A DNA stretch of 64,000 bases from an uncultured Eubacteriales bacterium (GTDB taxonomy: Bacteria > Bacillota > Clostridia > Christensenellales > Aristaeellaceae), in the NCBI GenBank assembly GCA_900315315.1, contig OMYT01000031.1:1-64000 (forward strand), in the 5' to 3' direction. Under the pieces are notes generated by a model. The model was given only the letters and a program-made list of their open reading frames with translations, did no database searches and was not told where the DNA came from. Positions 1-7,536 of this stretch are shown here, piece by piece. Every line of letters starts with the position of its first letter. Position 1 is the first letter of the stretch. The translations under genes were made by a program, and so were the position numbers.

Positions 1-1
1 C

Positions 2-1009
2 AAGACCTGCGCCTTCGGCATCCCCATGCTGGAGTATGTCCAGCTGAAGGACAGCCGGATCCAGGAGGTCGTCCTCGCCCCCACACGGGAGCTGGCCCTG
101 CAGATCGGGGAGGAACTGACGAAACTGGCAAAGTTCATTGACGGGGTCCGCATCGCCGTCATTTACGGCGGCCAGTCCATCTCCCGCCAGATCACCGCCC
201 TGAAGCGCCGGCCCCAGATCGTCATCGCCACGCCCGGCCGGATGCTCGACCATATGCAGCGTGGAAACATCCGCCTGAACGCCGTGCATACGATGGTCCT
301 GGACGAAGCGGATGAAATGCTGAATATGGGCTTTGTCAAGGATGTGACAAAAATCATCGAGGCTACGCCGCCGGACCGGCAGCTTGTGCTCTTCTCGGCA
401 ACCACCAACCAGGATGTCCTGACCATCGCCTGGAAATATCAGCATGAACCGGTAGAGATCACTGTCGAAGCAACCAAAGCGGATCGTCCGCAAATTACGC
501 AGTATGTCATCGCCACTGAGCAGGATCAGAAAACGGATCATCTGCTTTATCTGCTGGATGCGGATGTCTATCAGCGAATCATGATCTTCTGCAATACCAA
601 GTTCATGACCGACAAACTTACCGGCCGCTTAATAAAAGAAGGATACAGTGCCCAGTGTCTCCACGGCGATATCCCCCAGTCGAAGCGGAATGTGGTCATG
701 AACGATTTCAAACGCGGCAAGTTTCCGATCCTGGTTTCTACGGATGTCGCAGCCCGCGGTATCGACGTGGATGATGTGGAAGCAGTCATTAATTATGACC
801 TGCCCAATGAAAACGAATACTACCTGCATCGCATCGGCCGTACCGGCCGCGCGCATAAACACGGGGTCAGTTTCTCCCTTGTTACCTTCCGGGAAAGCGT
901 CCGGATGGACGAGATCCTGAAGTATATGCTTACCGTTCCGACTCCCCTGAAGTTCGAAGACGATATTTTGAGAAGGGAAGACGGTACCCCGTTCTTTTCT
1001 AATATATAA
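2..1009 (+). CDS. DEAD-box RNA helicase, C-terminal part (5' end outside window)
   Basis: ATP-dependent RNA helicase that remodels RNA duplexes in ribosome assembly, mRNA decay or cold adaptation. The frame is open from base 2 and begins inside motif I (KT of GxGKT), so the true start lies upstream. Motifs seen in order: PTRELA (Ia), TPGR (Ib), DEAD box in VLDEADEMLNMGF, SAT (III), STDVAARGIDV (V) and HRIGRTGRA (VI). The protein stops about 50 residues after motif VI, so the RNA-binding extension found in CsdA/DeaD or DbpA is absent; it is a core-only helicase resembling the RhlE/CshA group. A hairpin terminator follows directly. Family is certain, subfamily is not. Confidence 0.93.
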   Translation, partial: KTCAFGIPMLEYVQLKDSRIQEVVLAPTRELALQIGEELTKLAKFIDGVRIAVIYGGQSISRQITALKRRPQIVIATPGRMLDHMQRGNIRLNAVHTMVLDEADEMLNMGFVKDVTKIIEATPPDRQLVLFSATTNQDVLTIAWKYQHEPVEITVEATKADRPQITQYVIATEQDQKTDHLLYLLDADVYQRIMIFCNTKFMTDKLTGRLIKEGYSAQCLHGDIPQSKRNVVMNDFKRGKFPILVSTDVAARGIDVDDVEAVINYDLPNENEYYLHRIGRTGRAHKHGVSFSLVTFRESVRMDEILKYMLTVPTPLKFEDDILRREDGTPFFSNI

Positions 1010-1012
1010 CAA

Positions 1013-1042
1013 AAAACTGCCTCATTTCTGAGACAGTTTTTT
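1013..1042. terminator. Rho-independent terminator, bidirectional
   Basis: Stem AACTGcCTCA / TGAGACAGTT with a short TTTC loop, an A-run on its left and a T-run on its right, so it can terminate the helicase transcript on the plus strand and the convergent zinc-ribbon transcript on the minus strand. The helicase stop codon is only a few bases upstream. Confidence 0.8.
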
Positions 1043-1053
1043 TGCTTCTCTCC

Positions 1054-1317
1054 TTACCCGCGGCGGGCAGCAAAGCACTCGCTGCAGTATACGGGCCGGT
1101 CCTCCTTAGGCTCAAAAGGAACCTGGGTAGGTTTTCCGCATTCTGCGCAAACAGCGTCAAACATCTGGCGCGCACCGGAGGCACGGCTGGCCTTGCGAGC
1201 CTGACGGCAGGCCTTGCAGCGGGTGGGCTCGTTCTGGAATCCCTTTTCGGCATAGAATTCCTGTTCACCGGCAGTGAAAACGAACTCAGCGCCACAGGAC
1301 CTGGTCTTTGACCCCAC
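1054..1317 (-). CDS. Double zinc-ribbon protein, small (5' end abnormal)
   Basis: Small protein of the probable zinc-ribbon family widespread in Clostridia (domain often named zf-trcl), function unknown, presumed nucleic-acid or ribosome associated. Visible are the conserved EFVFTAGEQEFYAEKGF block, then CKACRQARK closing the first ribbon, and a second ribbon with CAECG and PVYCSECF. The usual opening CxxC of ribbon one is reduced to a single Cys (RSCGAEF), and no ATG or Shine-Dalgarno precedes it. GTG codons at 1317 and 1359 are the only in-frame starts; 1359 would lie inside the structured RNA upstream. The gene body is convincing but its 5' end looks damaged or rearranged, or affected by an assembly error. 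Confidence 0.65.
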   Translation of the reverse strand: MGSKTRSCGAEFVFTAGEQEFYAEKGFQNEPTRCKACRQARKASRASGARQMFDAVCAECGKPTQVPFEPKEDRPVYCSECFAARRG

Positions 1318-1320
1318 ACT

Positions 1321-1500
1321 CGCCGTCTGGAAGGTTGCTCTGCGACTCTGCGCCCTCACTCACTTCTCTCGGGATAACTCCCGGACGGACTTACATCTAG
1401 ACCGCACCATGCTCCCCGTCGCTTTGGACGGATTACGTGGACCGTTTTGCCTGCGACTGGCTTCGGCTTTCAACCACAGACCCGAAGGATTCAACCGGCG
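1321..1500 (-). ncRNA. Probable structured non-coding RNA (about 180 nt)
   Basis: No coding frame fits this block, yet it follows a consensus promoter whose predicted start falls at about 1500. On the minus strand the first bases CGCCGGTTG can pair with CAACC and CGGCG at the 3' end, closing a multibranched fold, and an internal hairpin CGGGA-GTTA-TCCCG is perfect. I checked for tmRNA, RNase P, 6S and SRP RNA signatures and found none. Size and strong own promoter suit a stand-alone Firmicutes RNA such as the raiA-motif class or a long structured leader of the zinc-ribbon gene; I cannot assign it. The 3' end is uncertain because no terminator separates it from the downstream gene. Confidence 0.5.
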
Positions 1501-1502
1501 TA

Positions 1503-1531
1503 ATTATATATGGACAAATTCCAAAACGCAA
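1503..1531 (-). promoter_or_regulatory. Consensus sigma-A promoter of the structured RNA
   Basis: Minus strand: -35 TTGCGT (1526-1531), 17-base spacer, -10 TATAAT (1503-1508). Transcription would start near base 1500, exactly where the predicted closing stem of the RNA begins. Confidence 0.75.
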
Positions 1532-1541
1532 GCACTTTTTT

Positions 1542-1567
1542 TGTTTTGTAAAATATTTTACAAAACA
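1542..1567. promoter_or_regulatory. 26-bp perfect palindrome, candidate operator
   Basis: Two 13-base arms (TGTTTTGTAAAAT and its complement) meet without a spacer between the araD stop codon and the -35 box of the RNA promoter. The core TTGTAAAA..TTTTACAA resembles the half-sites of Rex-type redox repressors, but an araD terminator is an alternative; there is no T-run on the minus strand after it. Confidence 0.45.
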
Positions 1568-1570
1568 TTG

Positions 1571-2275
1571 TCACTTTTTCTGTCCGTAATATGCGTTCGG
1601 CCCATGTTTACGCATGAAATGCTTCTCTTTCACATACTCCGGCAGGTTCTCCCGCGGCTGACTCTGCGGCAGCGCTTCCGTATGCCACGCCATCATCGCC
1701 ACTTCCTCCAGAACCACCGCATTGTGTACCGCCTCCAGCGCGTCCTTTCCCCAGGCAAAAGGTCCGTGGTGTCTTGCCAGCACGCACGGCATATGGTTCG
1801 GATTGATTCCGTTCCTCTCAAAGTGGCCCGCGATCACCTTTCCGGTCTCCAGCTCGTAGGCATGTTCTACCTCTTCCTTTGTCAGATCCCGGCAGCATGG
1901 CACATTCCCATACAGGTAGTCGGCATGTGTTGTTCCGTAAGCGGGAATGTCCCGACCGCTTTGGGCCCAGATTGTCGCCCAGCGGGAATGGGTATGCACC
2001 ACACCGCCGATATCCTTAAACCGGCGGTACAGTTCAGCGTGAGTCGGCGTATCCGAGGAAGGATTCATCTCCCCTTCTACCTTGTTCCCATCCAGATCGA
2101 TGACCACCATATTCTCCGGCTTCAGCTCCTCATAGGGCACGCCGCTCGGTTTGATCACGAACAGTCCCTTTTCCCGGTCGATCCCCGAGACGTTTCCCCA
2201 GGTAAACGTCACCAGATGATAAGCTGGCAGCAGCATGTTCGCCTCATACACCTTTTGTTTCAGTTCCTCCAGCAT
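1571..2275 (-). CDS. araD: L-ribulose-5-phosphate 4-epimerase
   Basis: Class II aldolase-fold epimerase converting L-ribulose-5-phosphate to D-xylulose-5-phosphate, linking pentose (arabinose or ascorbate-type) use to the pentose phosphate pathway. At 234 residues it matches AraD/UlaF/SgaE length. Zinc ligands and active-site motifs are visible: GNVSGID near residue 27, [29 protein letters not shown] with the two His ligands, and [13 protein letters not shown] with the third. It stands alone here without arabinose transporter, araA or araB genes, so which of AraD, UlaF or SgaE it is cannot be decided from context. A repeat element (2320-2354) lies just upstream, between it and tdk. Confidence 0.9.
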   Translation of the reverse strand: MLEELKQKVYEANMLLPAYHLVTFTWGNVSGIDREKGLFVIKPSGVPYEELKPENMVVIDLDGNKVEGEMNPSSDTPTHAELYRRFKDIGGVVHTHSRWATIWAQSGRDIPAYGTTHADYLYGNVPCCRDLTKEEVEHAYELETGKVIAGHFERNGINPNHMPCVLARHHGPFAWGKDALEAVHNAVVLEEVAMMAWHTEALPQSQPRENLPEYVKEKHFMRKHGPNAYYGQKK

Positions 2276-2319
2276 AAATCAGACCCTCGCTTTCGTTATA
2301 TTATTTAAGTATATTAATT

Positions 2320-2354
2320 CCGAAGGAGCGCGAGGGCGATCGGAAAGCCCTCGC
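2320..2354 (+). repeat. Hairpin repeat copy R1 (short form)
   Basis: CCGAAGG followed by stem GCGAGGGC (2330-2337), loop GATCGGAAA and complementary arm GCCCTCGC (2347-2354). It lies six bases past the tdk stop, in the tdk-araD gap. Same family as the copies at 15.8, 17.7, 20.3, 34.3, 35.8, 60.2, 61.7 and 62.8 kb. Confidence 0.85.
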
Positions 2355-2359
2355 ATAAT

Positions 2360-2938
2360 TTAATCGTGGAAATTCAATCCCTTGAATTTCCCCAGATCTC
2401 CCGCGCGCCAGTGCTTCCGGCAAAGACTCACATACTGTTCGTCCCCGCCGAGAACAATCTGCTCGCCTTCCCGGGCCACCTTGCCGTCCACAACTCTGGC
2501 ATTGCAGATTGCTTTTTTACCGCACCAGCAGATTGTTTTGACTTCCTCTATCGTATCCGCCCAGGCCATCAGCCACATGCTTCCCTCAAAAAAGTTGCCT
2601 TTGAAGTCCGCCCGCAATCCATATGCTATCACAGGAATCCCGAGATCATCCACAATATGAACCAGATGTTCCACCTGTGCTTTCGTCAGGAACTGGGCCT
2701 CGTCCACAATCACACAGTCGTAGCCCTTCAGGTCCATGTCTTCCAGTTCTTCCGCAAAAACGCACTCGGTTTCCAGTCCGCTGCGGGATCGAATGATTCT
2801 GGCCCCGTCCCTTTTCTCCAGCTGAGGCTTCACCATCAGAACCTTCTGGTTCCTTTCACCATAGTTGTATTGCACCATAATCGCGTTCGCTGTTTTGCTG
2901 GATCCCATGGCACCGTACCGGAAGTACAGCTTAGCCAC
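2360..2938 (-). CDS. tdk: Thymidine kinase
   Basis: Phosphorylates thymidine with ATP in the pyrimidine salvage pathway; type II (bacterial/human TK1-like) fold. The 192-residue protein has the P-loop region FRYGAMGSSKT near the N-terminus, the DEAQF Walker-B motif, the lasso segment with YGLRADFKG, and a C-terminal zinc site formed by CWCGKKAIC and SLCRKHW. The GTG start at 2938 is chosen because an AGGAGG ribosome site precedes it and the encoded VAKLYFRYG is where the family begins. GTG overlaps the clpC stop codon (GTGGCTAA), implying translational coupling with clpC. Confidence 0.92.
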   Translation of the reverse strand: MAKLYFRYGAMGSSKTANAIMVQYNYGERNQKVLMVKPQLEKRDGARIIRSRSGLETECVFAEELEDMDLKGYDCVIVDEAQFLTKAQVEHLVHIVDDLGIPVIAYGLRADFKGNFFEGSMWLMAWADTIEEVKTICWCGKKAICNARVVDGKVAREGEQIVLGGDEQYVSLCRKHWRAGDLGKFKGLNFHD

Positions 2939-5687
2939 CCGTTTCAGCCTCCTTTCCCGGTTCCGTTTCCTGCCCGGCGGTTTCTGTCTGTTCCGGCAGG
3001 ACAGTCTCATTTTCCATAATCACAACCTTGCCGTCCTTCACAGTCAGCACGATTTCCTGACCCAGGCGGATCTGACCGCTCAGCAGTTCCTCACTCAGGG
3101 TATCCTCCACCGTGCGTTGAATCAGCCTGCGCAGCGGACGGGCGCCGAACTTCGGATCATATCCGTCCTTCGCAAGTTTCTCCGTCACGCTCTCGTCCCA
3201 TGTCAGTCGGATTTCCTGTTCCTCCAGGCGGTCCGCAACCTGCTTCAGCATCAGCTCCGTAATCCGGCGGATCTCATCCTCGCTCAGGGAATGGAAGACA
3301 ATCAGTTCATCCACGCGGTTGATGAATTCCGGCCGGAACAGGTCCTTAACCTCTTTCATCACAGATTCCTTCATCGCCTCGTAATCCCGCACTTCGCCCT
3401 TCTGTGAGGCGCCGAAACCCATGGAACGGCTGCTGCCGATTACATGCGCCCCGGCATTGGAAGTCATCACAACGATCGTGTTCTTGAAGGAAACCACACG
3501 CCCCGTATTGTCTGTTAACCTTCCGTCCTCAAGGATCTGCAGCAGGATATTGAACACATCCGGATGTGCTTTTTCCACCTCATCCAGCAGCACCACGCTG
3601 TAGGGTTTCCGCCGCACGGCTTCGGTCAGTTGTCCTCCTTCCTCATATCCCACATATCCGGGAGGTGAACCGACCAGGCGGGACACCATGTGCTTTTCCA
3701 TATACTCGGACATATCCAACCGGATCACCGAATCCTCATCCCCGAACATAGCCTCTCCCAGCGCGCGGCACAGTTCGGTCTTTCCGACGCCGGTAGGTCC
3801 GAGGAAGATGAAACTGCCGATCGGCCGTTTCGGATCCTTTAGTCCGGCTCTCGCCCGGCGGATTGCCCGCGCAACGGCGCTCACAGCTTCTTCCTGACCG
3901 ATCAGCCGCTTATGCAGTGTTTCTTCCAGCCGCACCAGCCGCTGGGCCTCCTGTTCCGTCATCCTTGATACCGGGATACCGGTCCACTGGGAAACCACCT
4001 GGCTGATATCTTCTTCCGTCACCGTATCCCTTGCTGTACTCTGTGCCCGGTTCCATTCCGCACGCTTCTCTTCGATCTCTCGGTTGATGTTCCTCTCCTG
4101 GTCCCGCAGAGCAGCCGCCTTTTCAAAGTCCTGGTGTGAGATGGCTTCTTTTTTTTCGATCAGCACGGCTTCCAGCCGCTTCTCCTGCTCCCGCACGTCC
4201 GGCGGTGCAGTACATGCTGCAATCCGTACGCGGCTCGCAGCCTCATCCATCAGGTCGATCGCCTTGTCCGGCAGATAACGGTCAGGGATATAGCGGTCGC
4301 TCAGCTTGACCGCGGCGGCCAGCGCGTCGTCCGTGATCCTCACCTTGTGGTGCGCCTCATACCGGTCACGCAGACCGTAGAGGATAGACAGCGTTTCCTC
4401 CGCCGTCGGTTCGCCGACCACGACCGGCTGGAACCGGCGTTCCAGCGCCGCGTCCTTTTCGATATGTTTCCGGTACTCGTCCAGTGTTGTTGCACCAATG
4501 CACTGAATTTCGCCCCTGGACAAGGCCGGCTTCAGAATGTTCGCTGCATCAAGACTGCCCTCGGTCGCTCCGGCCCCGATGATCGTATGAATCTCATCGA
4601 TAAACAGCAGCACATTTCCGGCTTTGTGCAGTTCATCCATGACGTTTTTCAGTCGTTCCTCAAACTCACCCCTGTACTTGGTTCCGGCAACCATGCTGCC
4701 GATGTCCAGGCTCAGCACCCGTTTCCCCAGCAGCAGTTCCGGCACGTTGCCCTGCACGATCCGCTGGGCAAGGCCTTCCGCCACTGCGCTCTTTCCGACG
4801 CCCGGCTCGCCGATCAGGACCGGATTGTTTTTAGTCCTGCGGATCAAAATCTGGATAATCCGCATGATCTCCGTTTCCCGTCCGATCACCGGGTCCAGTT
4901 CGTTCTTCTCTGCCGCAGCGGTCAGGTCACGGCTGAAGCGATCCAGCAGGCTCTTTTCGTTTCCGCCACCCGGACGTCCCTTGGCCGGAGCGAAAGGCAT
5001 GAAGCCGGGGATCCTTCTGGGCTGATCTTCATTTCCCGCGTTTTCCCGCATCTGACGCAGCAACTGTTCCCGTGCGGCCGACAGATCGACGCCTGCTTTG
5101 CGGAACAGGCCGCCGGCCACCCCGTCGTCATTCCCCAGCAAAGCCAGCCAGAGATGCTCGACTGTCACGTAGTTCTGGCCCAGCTTCTGGCTTTCCATGA
5201 TGCTGTTTTCCAGCGTTTTTTTCGCCCGCGGGCTCAGCTCTATCCGGCCGCGGTTTTCATCAGGTGCATTGATTCCTTTCAGGTGTTCCTTCAGTTCTGC
5301 GATAATCGAGTCATAACTCATGCGGCTGCTGACCGCTTCCGGAACGGATGCGTCGGTCTTCAGCAGCGCCAGCAGCATATGTTCCGTACCGACATACGGT
5401 TGTTGAAGCTCTGCGGCGATCCGCTGCGCGAGGGTCAGTGTCTGTTGGGCTTTCTGGGTAAAACGTCCGAATATCGGCATTGAAAATTCCTTTCTGTTTT
5501 CATTCTCGGCAGTTGCACGGATAGCGCTGAGCACTGTATTCAGCAGGTTCCGCACCCCGCCCTTCATCAGGTCCGCGTTCATCCGGCTCATACAGTCGGC
5601 GCACAGATGCCGGACCGAGGTTTCTTCTCCGGATACCACGGAAACTGTAAAATTCGCTTCATTCGCATGGCATTCTTCGCACAGCAT
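2931..5687 (-). CDS. clpC: ClpC AAA+ unfoldase with in-frame McsA-like zinc N-terminus
   Basis: Hsp100 unfoldase feeding substrates to ClpP. Residues 70-918 are a complete ClpC: two Clp N repeats (about 75-215), Walker A GEPGVGKS near 292, a middle coiled region with a UVR-like HQDFEKAAALRD segment, second Walker A GPTGVGKTE, and sensor/arginine finger segments. Residues 1-57 resemble the McsA zinc domain (CEEC ... CADC). In related genomes ctsR-mcsA-mcsB-clpC are separate genes; here no stop codon separates the McsA-like part from ClpC and mcsB is absent. The first ATG (5687) has an AGAGG site; an internal ATG at 5480 with AAAGGA gives a normal 849-residue ClpC, so both products are possible. 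Downstream of ctsR and its operator. Confidence 0.92.
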   Translation of the reverse strand: MLCEECHANEANFTVSVVSGEETSVRHLCADCMSRMNADLMKGGVRNLLNTVLSAIRATAENENRKEFSMPIFGRFTQKAQQTLTLAQRIAAELQQPYVGTEHMLLALLKTDASVPEAVSSRMSYDSIIAELKEHLKGINAPDENRGRIELSPRAKKTLENSIMESQKLGQNYVTVEHLWLALLGNDDGVAGGLFRKAGVDLSAAREQLLRQMRENAGNEDQPRRIPGFMPFAPAKGRPGGGNEKSLLDRFSRDLTAAAEKNELDPVIGRETEIMRIIQILIRRTKNNPVLIGEPGVGKSAVAEGLAQRIVQGNVPELLLGKRVLSLDIGSMVAGTKYRGEFEERLKNVMDELHKAGNVLLFIDEIHTIIGAGATEGSLDAANILKPALSRGEIQCIGATTLDEYRKHIEKDAALERRFQPVVVGEPTAEETLSILYGLRDRYEAHHKVRITDDALAAAVKLSDRYIPDRYLPDKAIDLMDEAASRVRIAACTAPPDVREQEKRLEAVLIEKKEAISHQDFEKAAALRDQERNINREIEEKRAEWNRAQSTARDTVTEEDISQVVSQWTGIPVSRMTEQEAQRLVRLEETLHKRLIGQEEAVSAVARAIRRARAGLKDPKRPIGSFIFLGPTGVGKTELCRALGEAMFGDEDSVIRLDMSEYMEKHMVSRLVGSPPGYVGYEEGGQLTEAVRRKPYSVVLLDEVEKAHPDVFNILLQILEDGRLTDNTGRVVSFKNTIVVMTSNAGAHVIGSSRSMGFGASQKGEVRDYEAMKESVMKEVKDLFRPEFINRVDELIVFHSLSEDEIRRITELMLKQVADRLEEQEIRLTWDESVTEKLAKDGYDPKFGARPLRRLIQRTVEDTLSEELLSGQIRLGQEIVLTVKDGKVVIMENETVLPEQTETAGQETEPGKEAETGG

Positions 5688-5714
5688 TCGTCTCGCCTCT
5701 TTTCTCTGTGTAAT

Positions 5715-6185
5715 CTACTCCCTGTTTCGTGCTGCGATCGTCATCAGCATCGCCTTCATCATCTTCGCCCTCATCGCGTCCTTCAGCGCGTCCGGCACCG
5801 GAACGCTCAGCGCCCGGGAACTGACGGAAGCCGCCATCAGCGATGCCTCATCCGCGGTCACGATCTGCTGATCCTTCAGCTGGCTGATGAGGCGGACGCA
5901 TTCATCCTCGCTGAGACTGTCGCCGATTCTGTCGTTCACCAGATACATCAGGCGCTGACTTCCGCTCCGTACGACCCGTACAATCCGGATGTATCCTCCG
6001 CCTCCCCTGCGGCTCTCTGTCAGATAGCCGTGGTCCGGAGAAAACCGGGTCGCCAGCACATAGTTAATCTGGCTCGGCGCACAGCCGAAATATTCGGCCA
6101 GTTCGTTCCGCTTCAGTTCCACCTCTGTGGATTCTTCCTTCAGCAGGTCTTTGATAAATTGCTCTATTGAATCGCTCAGCCGCAT
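5715..6185 (-). CDS. ctsR: Transcriptional regulator CtsR (class III heat-shock repressor)
   Basis: Dimeric winged-helix repressor of clp genes. The 156-residue protein starts MRLSDSIEQFIKDLL, carries the DNA-binding helix-turn-helix FGCAPSQINYVLATRF and the glycine-rich wing RRGGGGYIRIVR, then the C-terminal dimer domain. ATG at 6185 follows a strong GGGGGG site; the longer in-frame extension upstream covers the operator and is rejected. It heads the ctsR-clpC-tdk operon and most likely represses its own promoter through the CtsR box upstream. McsB, which normally inactivates CtsR in Bacillus, is not encoded nearby. Confidence 0.93.
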   Translation of the reverse strand: MRLSDSIEQFIKDLLKEESTEVELKRNELAEYFGCAPSQINYVLATRFSPDHGYLTESRRGGGGYIRIVRVVRSGSQRLMYLVNDRIGDSLSEDECVRLISQLKDQQIVTADEASLMAASVSSRALSVPVPDALKDAMRAKMMKAMLMTIAARNRE

Positions 6186-6214
6186 TGTAATCCCCCCTTT
6201 GTCAAAGCATCCAT

Positions 6215-6232
6215 TTCTGACTTTCTTTGACC
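6215..6232 (-). promoter_or_regulatory. CtsR operator box
   Basis: Minus strand GGTCAAAGAAAGTCAGAA agrees with the published heptad direct repeat (A/G)GTCAAA-NAN-(A/G)GTCAAA, the second half with one mismatch. It sits just downstream of the -10 box, where a bound repressor would block initiation. Confidence 0.8.
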
Positions 6233-6237
6233 TATAG

Positions 6238-6266
6238 AGTGTACCACATTTGACTTTCGATTTCAA
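6238..6266 (-). promoter_or_regulatory. ctsR-clpC promoter
   Basis: Minus strand -35 TTGAAA (6261-6266), 17-base spacer, -10 TACACT (6238-6243), followed by the CtsR box about six bases further on. Confidence 0.7.
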
Positions 6267-6306
6267 CCCCGTCGTTTTTCTCTCCGGACACGGGAATTCT
6301 CAATTC

Positions 6307-7536
6307 TTAATTCTGAATGGCTTCCGAATCCTGTTCCTCAAACGGAATCTCTTTTAATCCCAGCACCCTGGCAACAATCTTATGCAGGTGTTCATCCTTC
6401 TGATGCACATACAGCACCGAAGAGGGAATCAATCTTGTTGTCCCGTCCGACTCGATCCACGGGAACTTCCCGCTTCCGTCCGCGTTCAGTCCGTAATCCT
6501 CCAGGCTTTTTCCTGCTTTCGGCAGCAGCACCGTCAGCCTGTCCTTCACCCGGTTTCCCAGGAACAGCGTGAACGTCCCGTGTTCCGGATCCACCGACAG
6601 ATGATTGCCCGCAAACCCGGAGTTCCCGAATGCCTGCCGCCCCATATACCGGGGGATTTCCGAATAATACTGCTGCGGATGCCGTACATAGCACTGATAT
6701 CCCAGATATTGTGTATAGGTTCCGTCCGTCCTGCGGTACCCGGTCCGGTTCACCGCTATTTCCCGGAGGGAAGCCCGGCTGACGATTCTTTCTTCCAGTA
6801 TCGCCCGGCAGAACCGGACCATGTCCCCTCCTGTGGAGAACAATCCGGCATGCCCGCACAGGTCCTCTGTGCCTTGCTGAATCACCGCCGCCTTCGGGTC
6901 ATGCGGAACACCGGGCTTCATTCCTGTCCGGTGGATCCGCTTTTCACCCTCAATCCGGTACTCCCCGTCGTAACTCAGGCAGTCGCCGACCCTCTCCTCC
7001 GGAACCTTCGCCCAGGTTTCCTTCATGCCCGCCGGCTCCAGTACTGTTTTCCGGACACATTCCATGAAGGGCAGGCTTCCCGCAGCCTCAAGCACATACT
7101 TCAGAACCATTGAGGGGATATCCGAATATGCCTTCCCCTTCGGTTCTCCGACGGAAGCTGTTCCGAACAGGCAGTCGAGCGCCTCCTCCCGGTTCCGGCA
7201 TGTATCGACCCGCCCGGGCGTCCGCAGTTCCCGGGTAAAGCTCAGGATCTGCTCCACCGTCACGTCCCGGAGAAATCTGAAACGCGGAGCATAGGAGAAA
7301 ACAGACCTGCTGATATCCAGCAGGCCTTCTTCTTTCAGTTTCATTGCGCACAGGCCGGTGAACAGTTTCGTCAGGCTTGCAAGATCAAAAACGCTGTCCT
7401 CCCCGGCCTCGCCGTCTATCGCGAATTCGGTCCTGTCGACGGTTCCGCATGCCAGCAGCATCCCGCTCATGATTTCCGTATCACGCGTAAACCAGCTGAC
7501 CGCTTCTGTCAGTTCCGGATTCATTGCAGCCTTCAT
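6307..7536 (-). CDS. Serine hydrolase, class C beta-lactamase/esterase family
   Basis: Penicillin-binding-protein-like serine hydrolase (409 residues); actual substrate unknown, members act as esterases, D-amino peptidases or peptidoglycan-related enzymes. The SxxK nucleophile motif is in FDLASLTKLFTG, the second motif is probably YSD in KAYSDIPSM, and HAGLFSTGGDMV is the family's conserved C-terminal block. No signal peptide is visible, so it should be cytoplasmic, unlike secreted AmpC. The start ATG at 7536 overlaps the stop of the preceding kinase gene as ATGA, and a longer frame reaching 7701 has non-family sequence. Last gene of the aroK - amino-acid kinase - hydrolase operon. Confidence 0.82.
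   Translation of the reverse strand: MKAAMNPELTEAVSWFTRDTEIMSGMLLACGTVDRTEFAIDGEAGEDSVFDLASLTKLFTGLCAMKLKEEGLLDISRSVFSYAPRFRFLRDVTVEQILSFTRELRTPGRVDTCRNREEALDCLFGTASVGEPKGKAYSDIPSMVLKYVLEAAGSLPFMECVRKTVLEPAGMKETWAKVPEERVGDCLSYDGEYRIEGEKRIHRTGMKPGVPHDPKAAVIQQGTEDLCGHAGLFSTGGDMVRFCRAILEERIVSRASLREIAVNRTGYRRTDGTYTQYLGYQCYVRHPQQYYSEIPRYMGRQAFGNSGFAGNHLSVDPEHGTFTLFLGNRVKDRLTVLLPKAGKSLEDYGLNADGSGKFPWIESDGTTRLIPSSVLYVHQKDEHLHKIVARVLGLKEIPFEEQDSEAIQN

Noticed and set aside
1274-2308. Long plus-strand open frame opposite araD and the RNA
   Set aside because: Antisense shadow of a clear araD frame; His/Arg/Leu-rich, no family motif.
4347-5483. 378-codon plus-strand frame opposite clpC
   Set aside because: Shadow of ClpC codon usage; no ribosome site or domain.
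6307-7536. Beta-lactam resistance gene
   Set aside because: Family includes esterases and peptidases; no signal peptide, so periplasmic or secreted beta-lactamase is unlikely.
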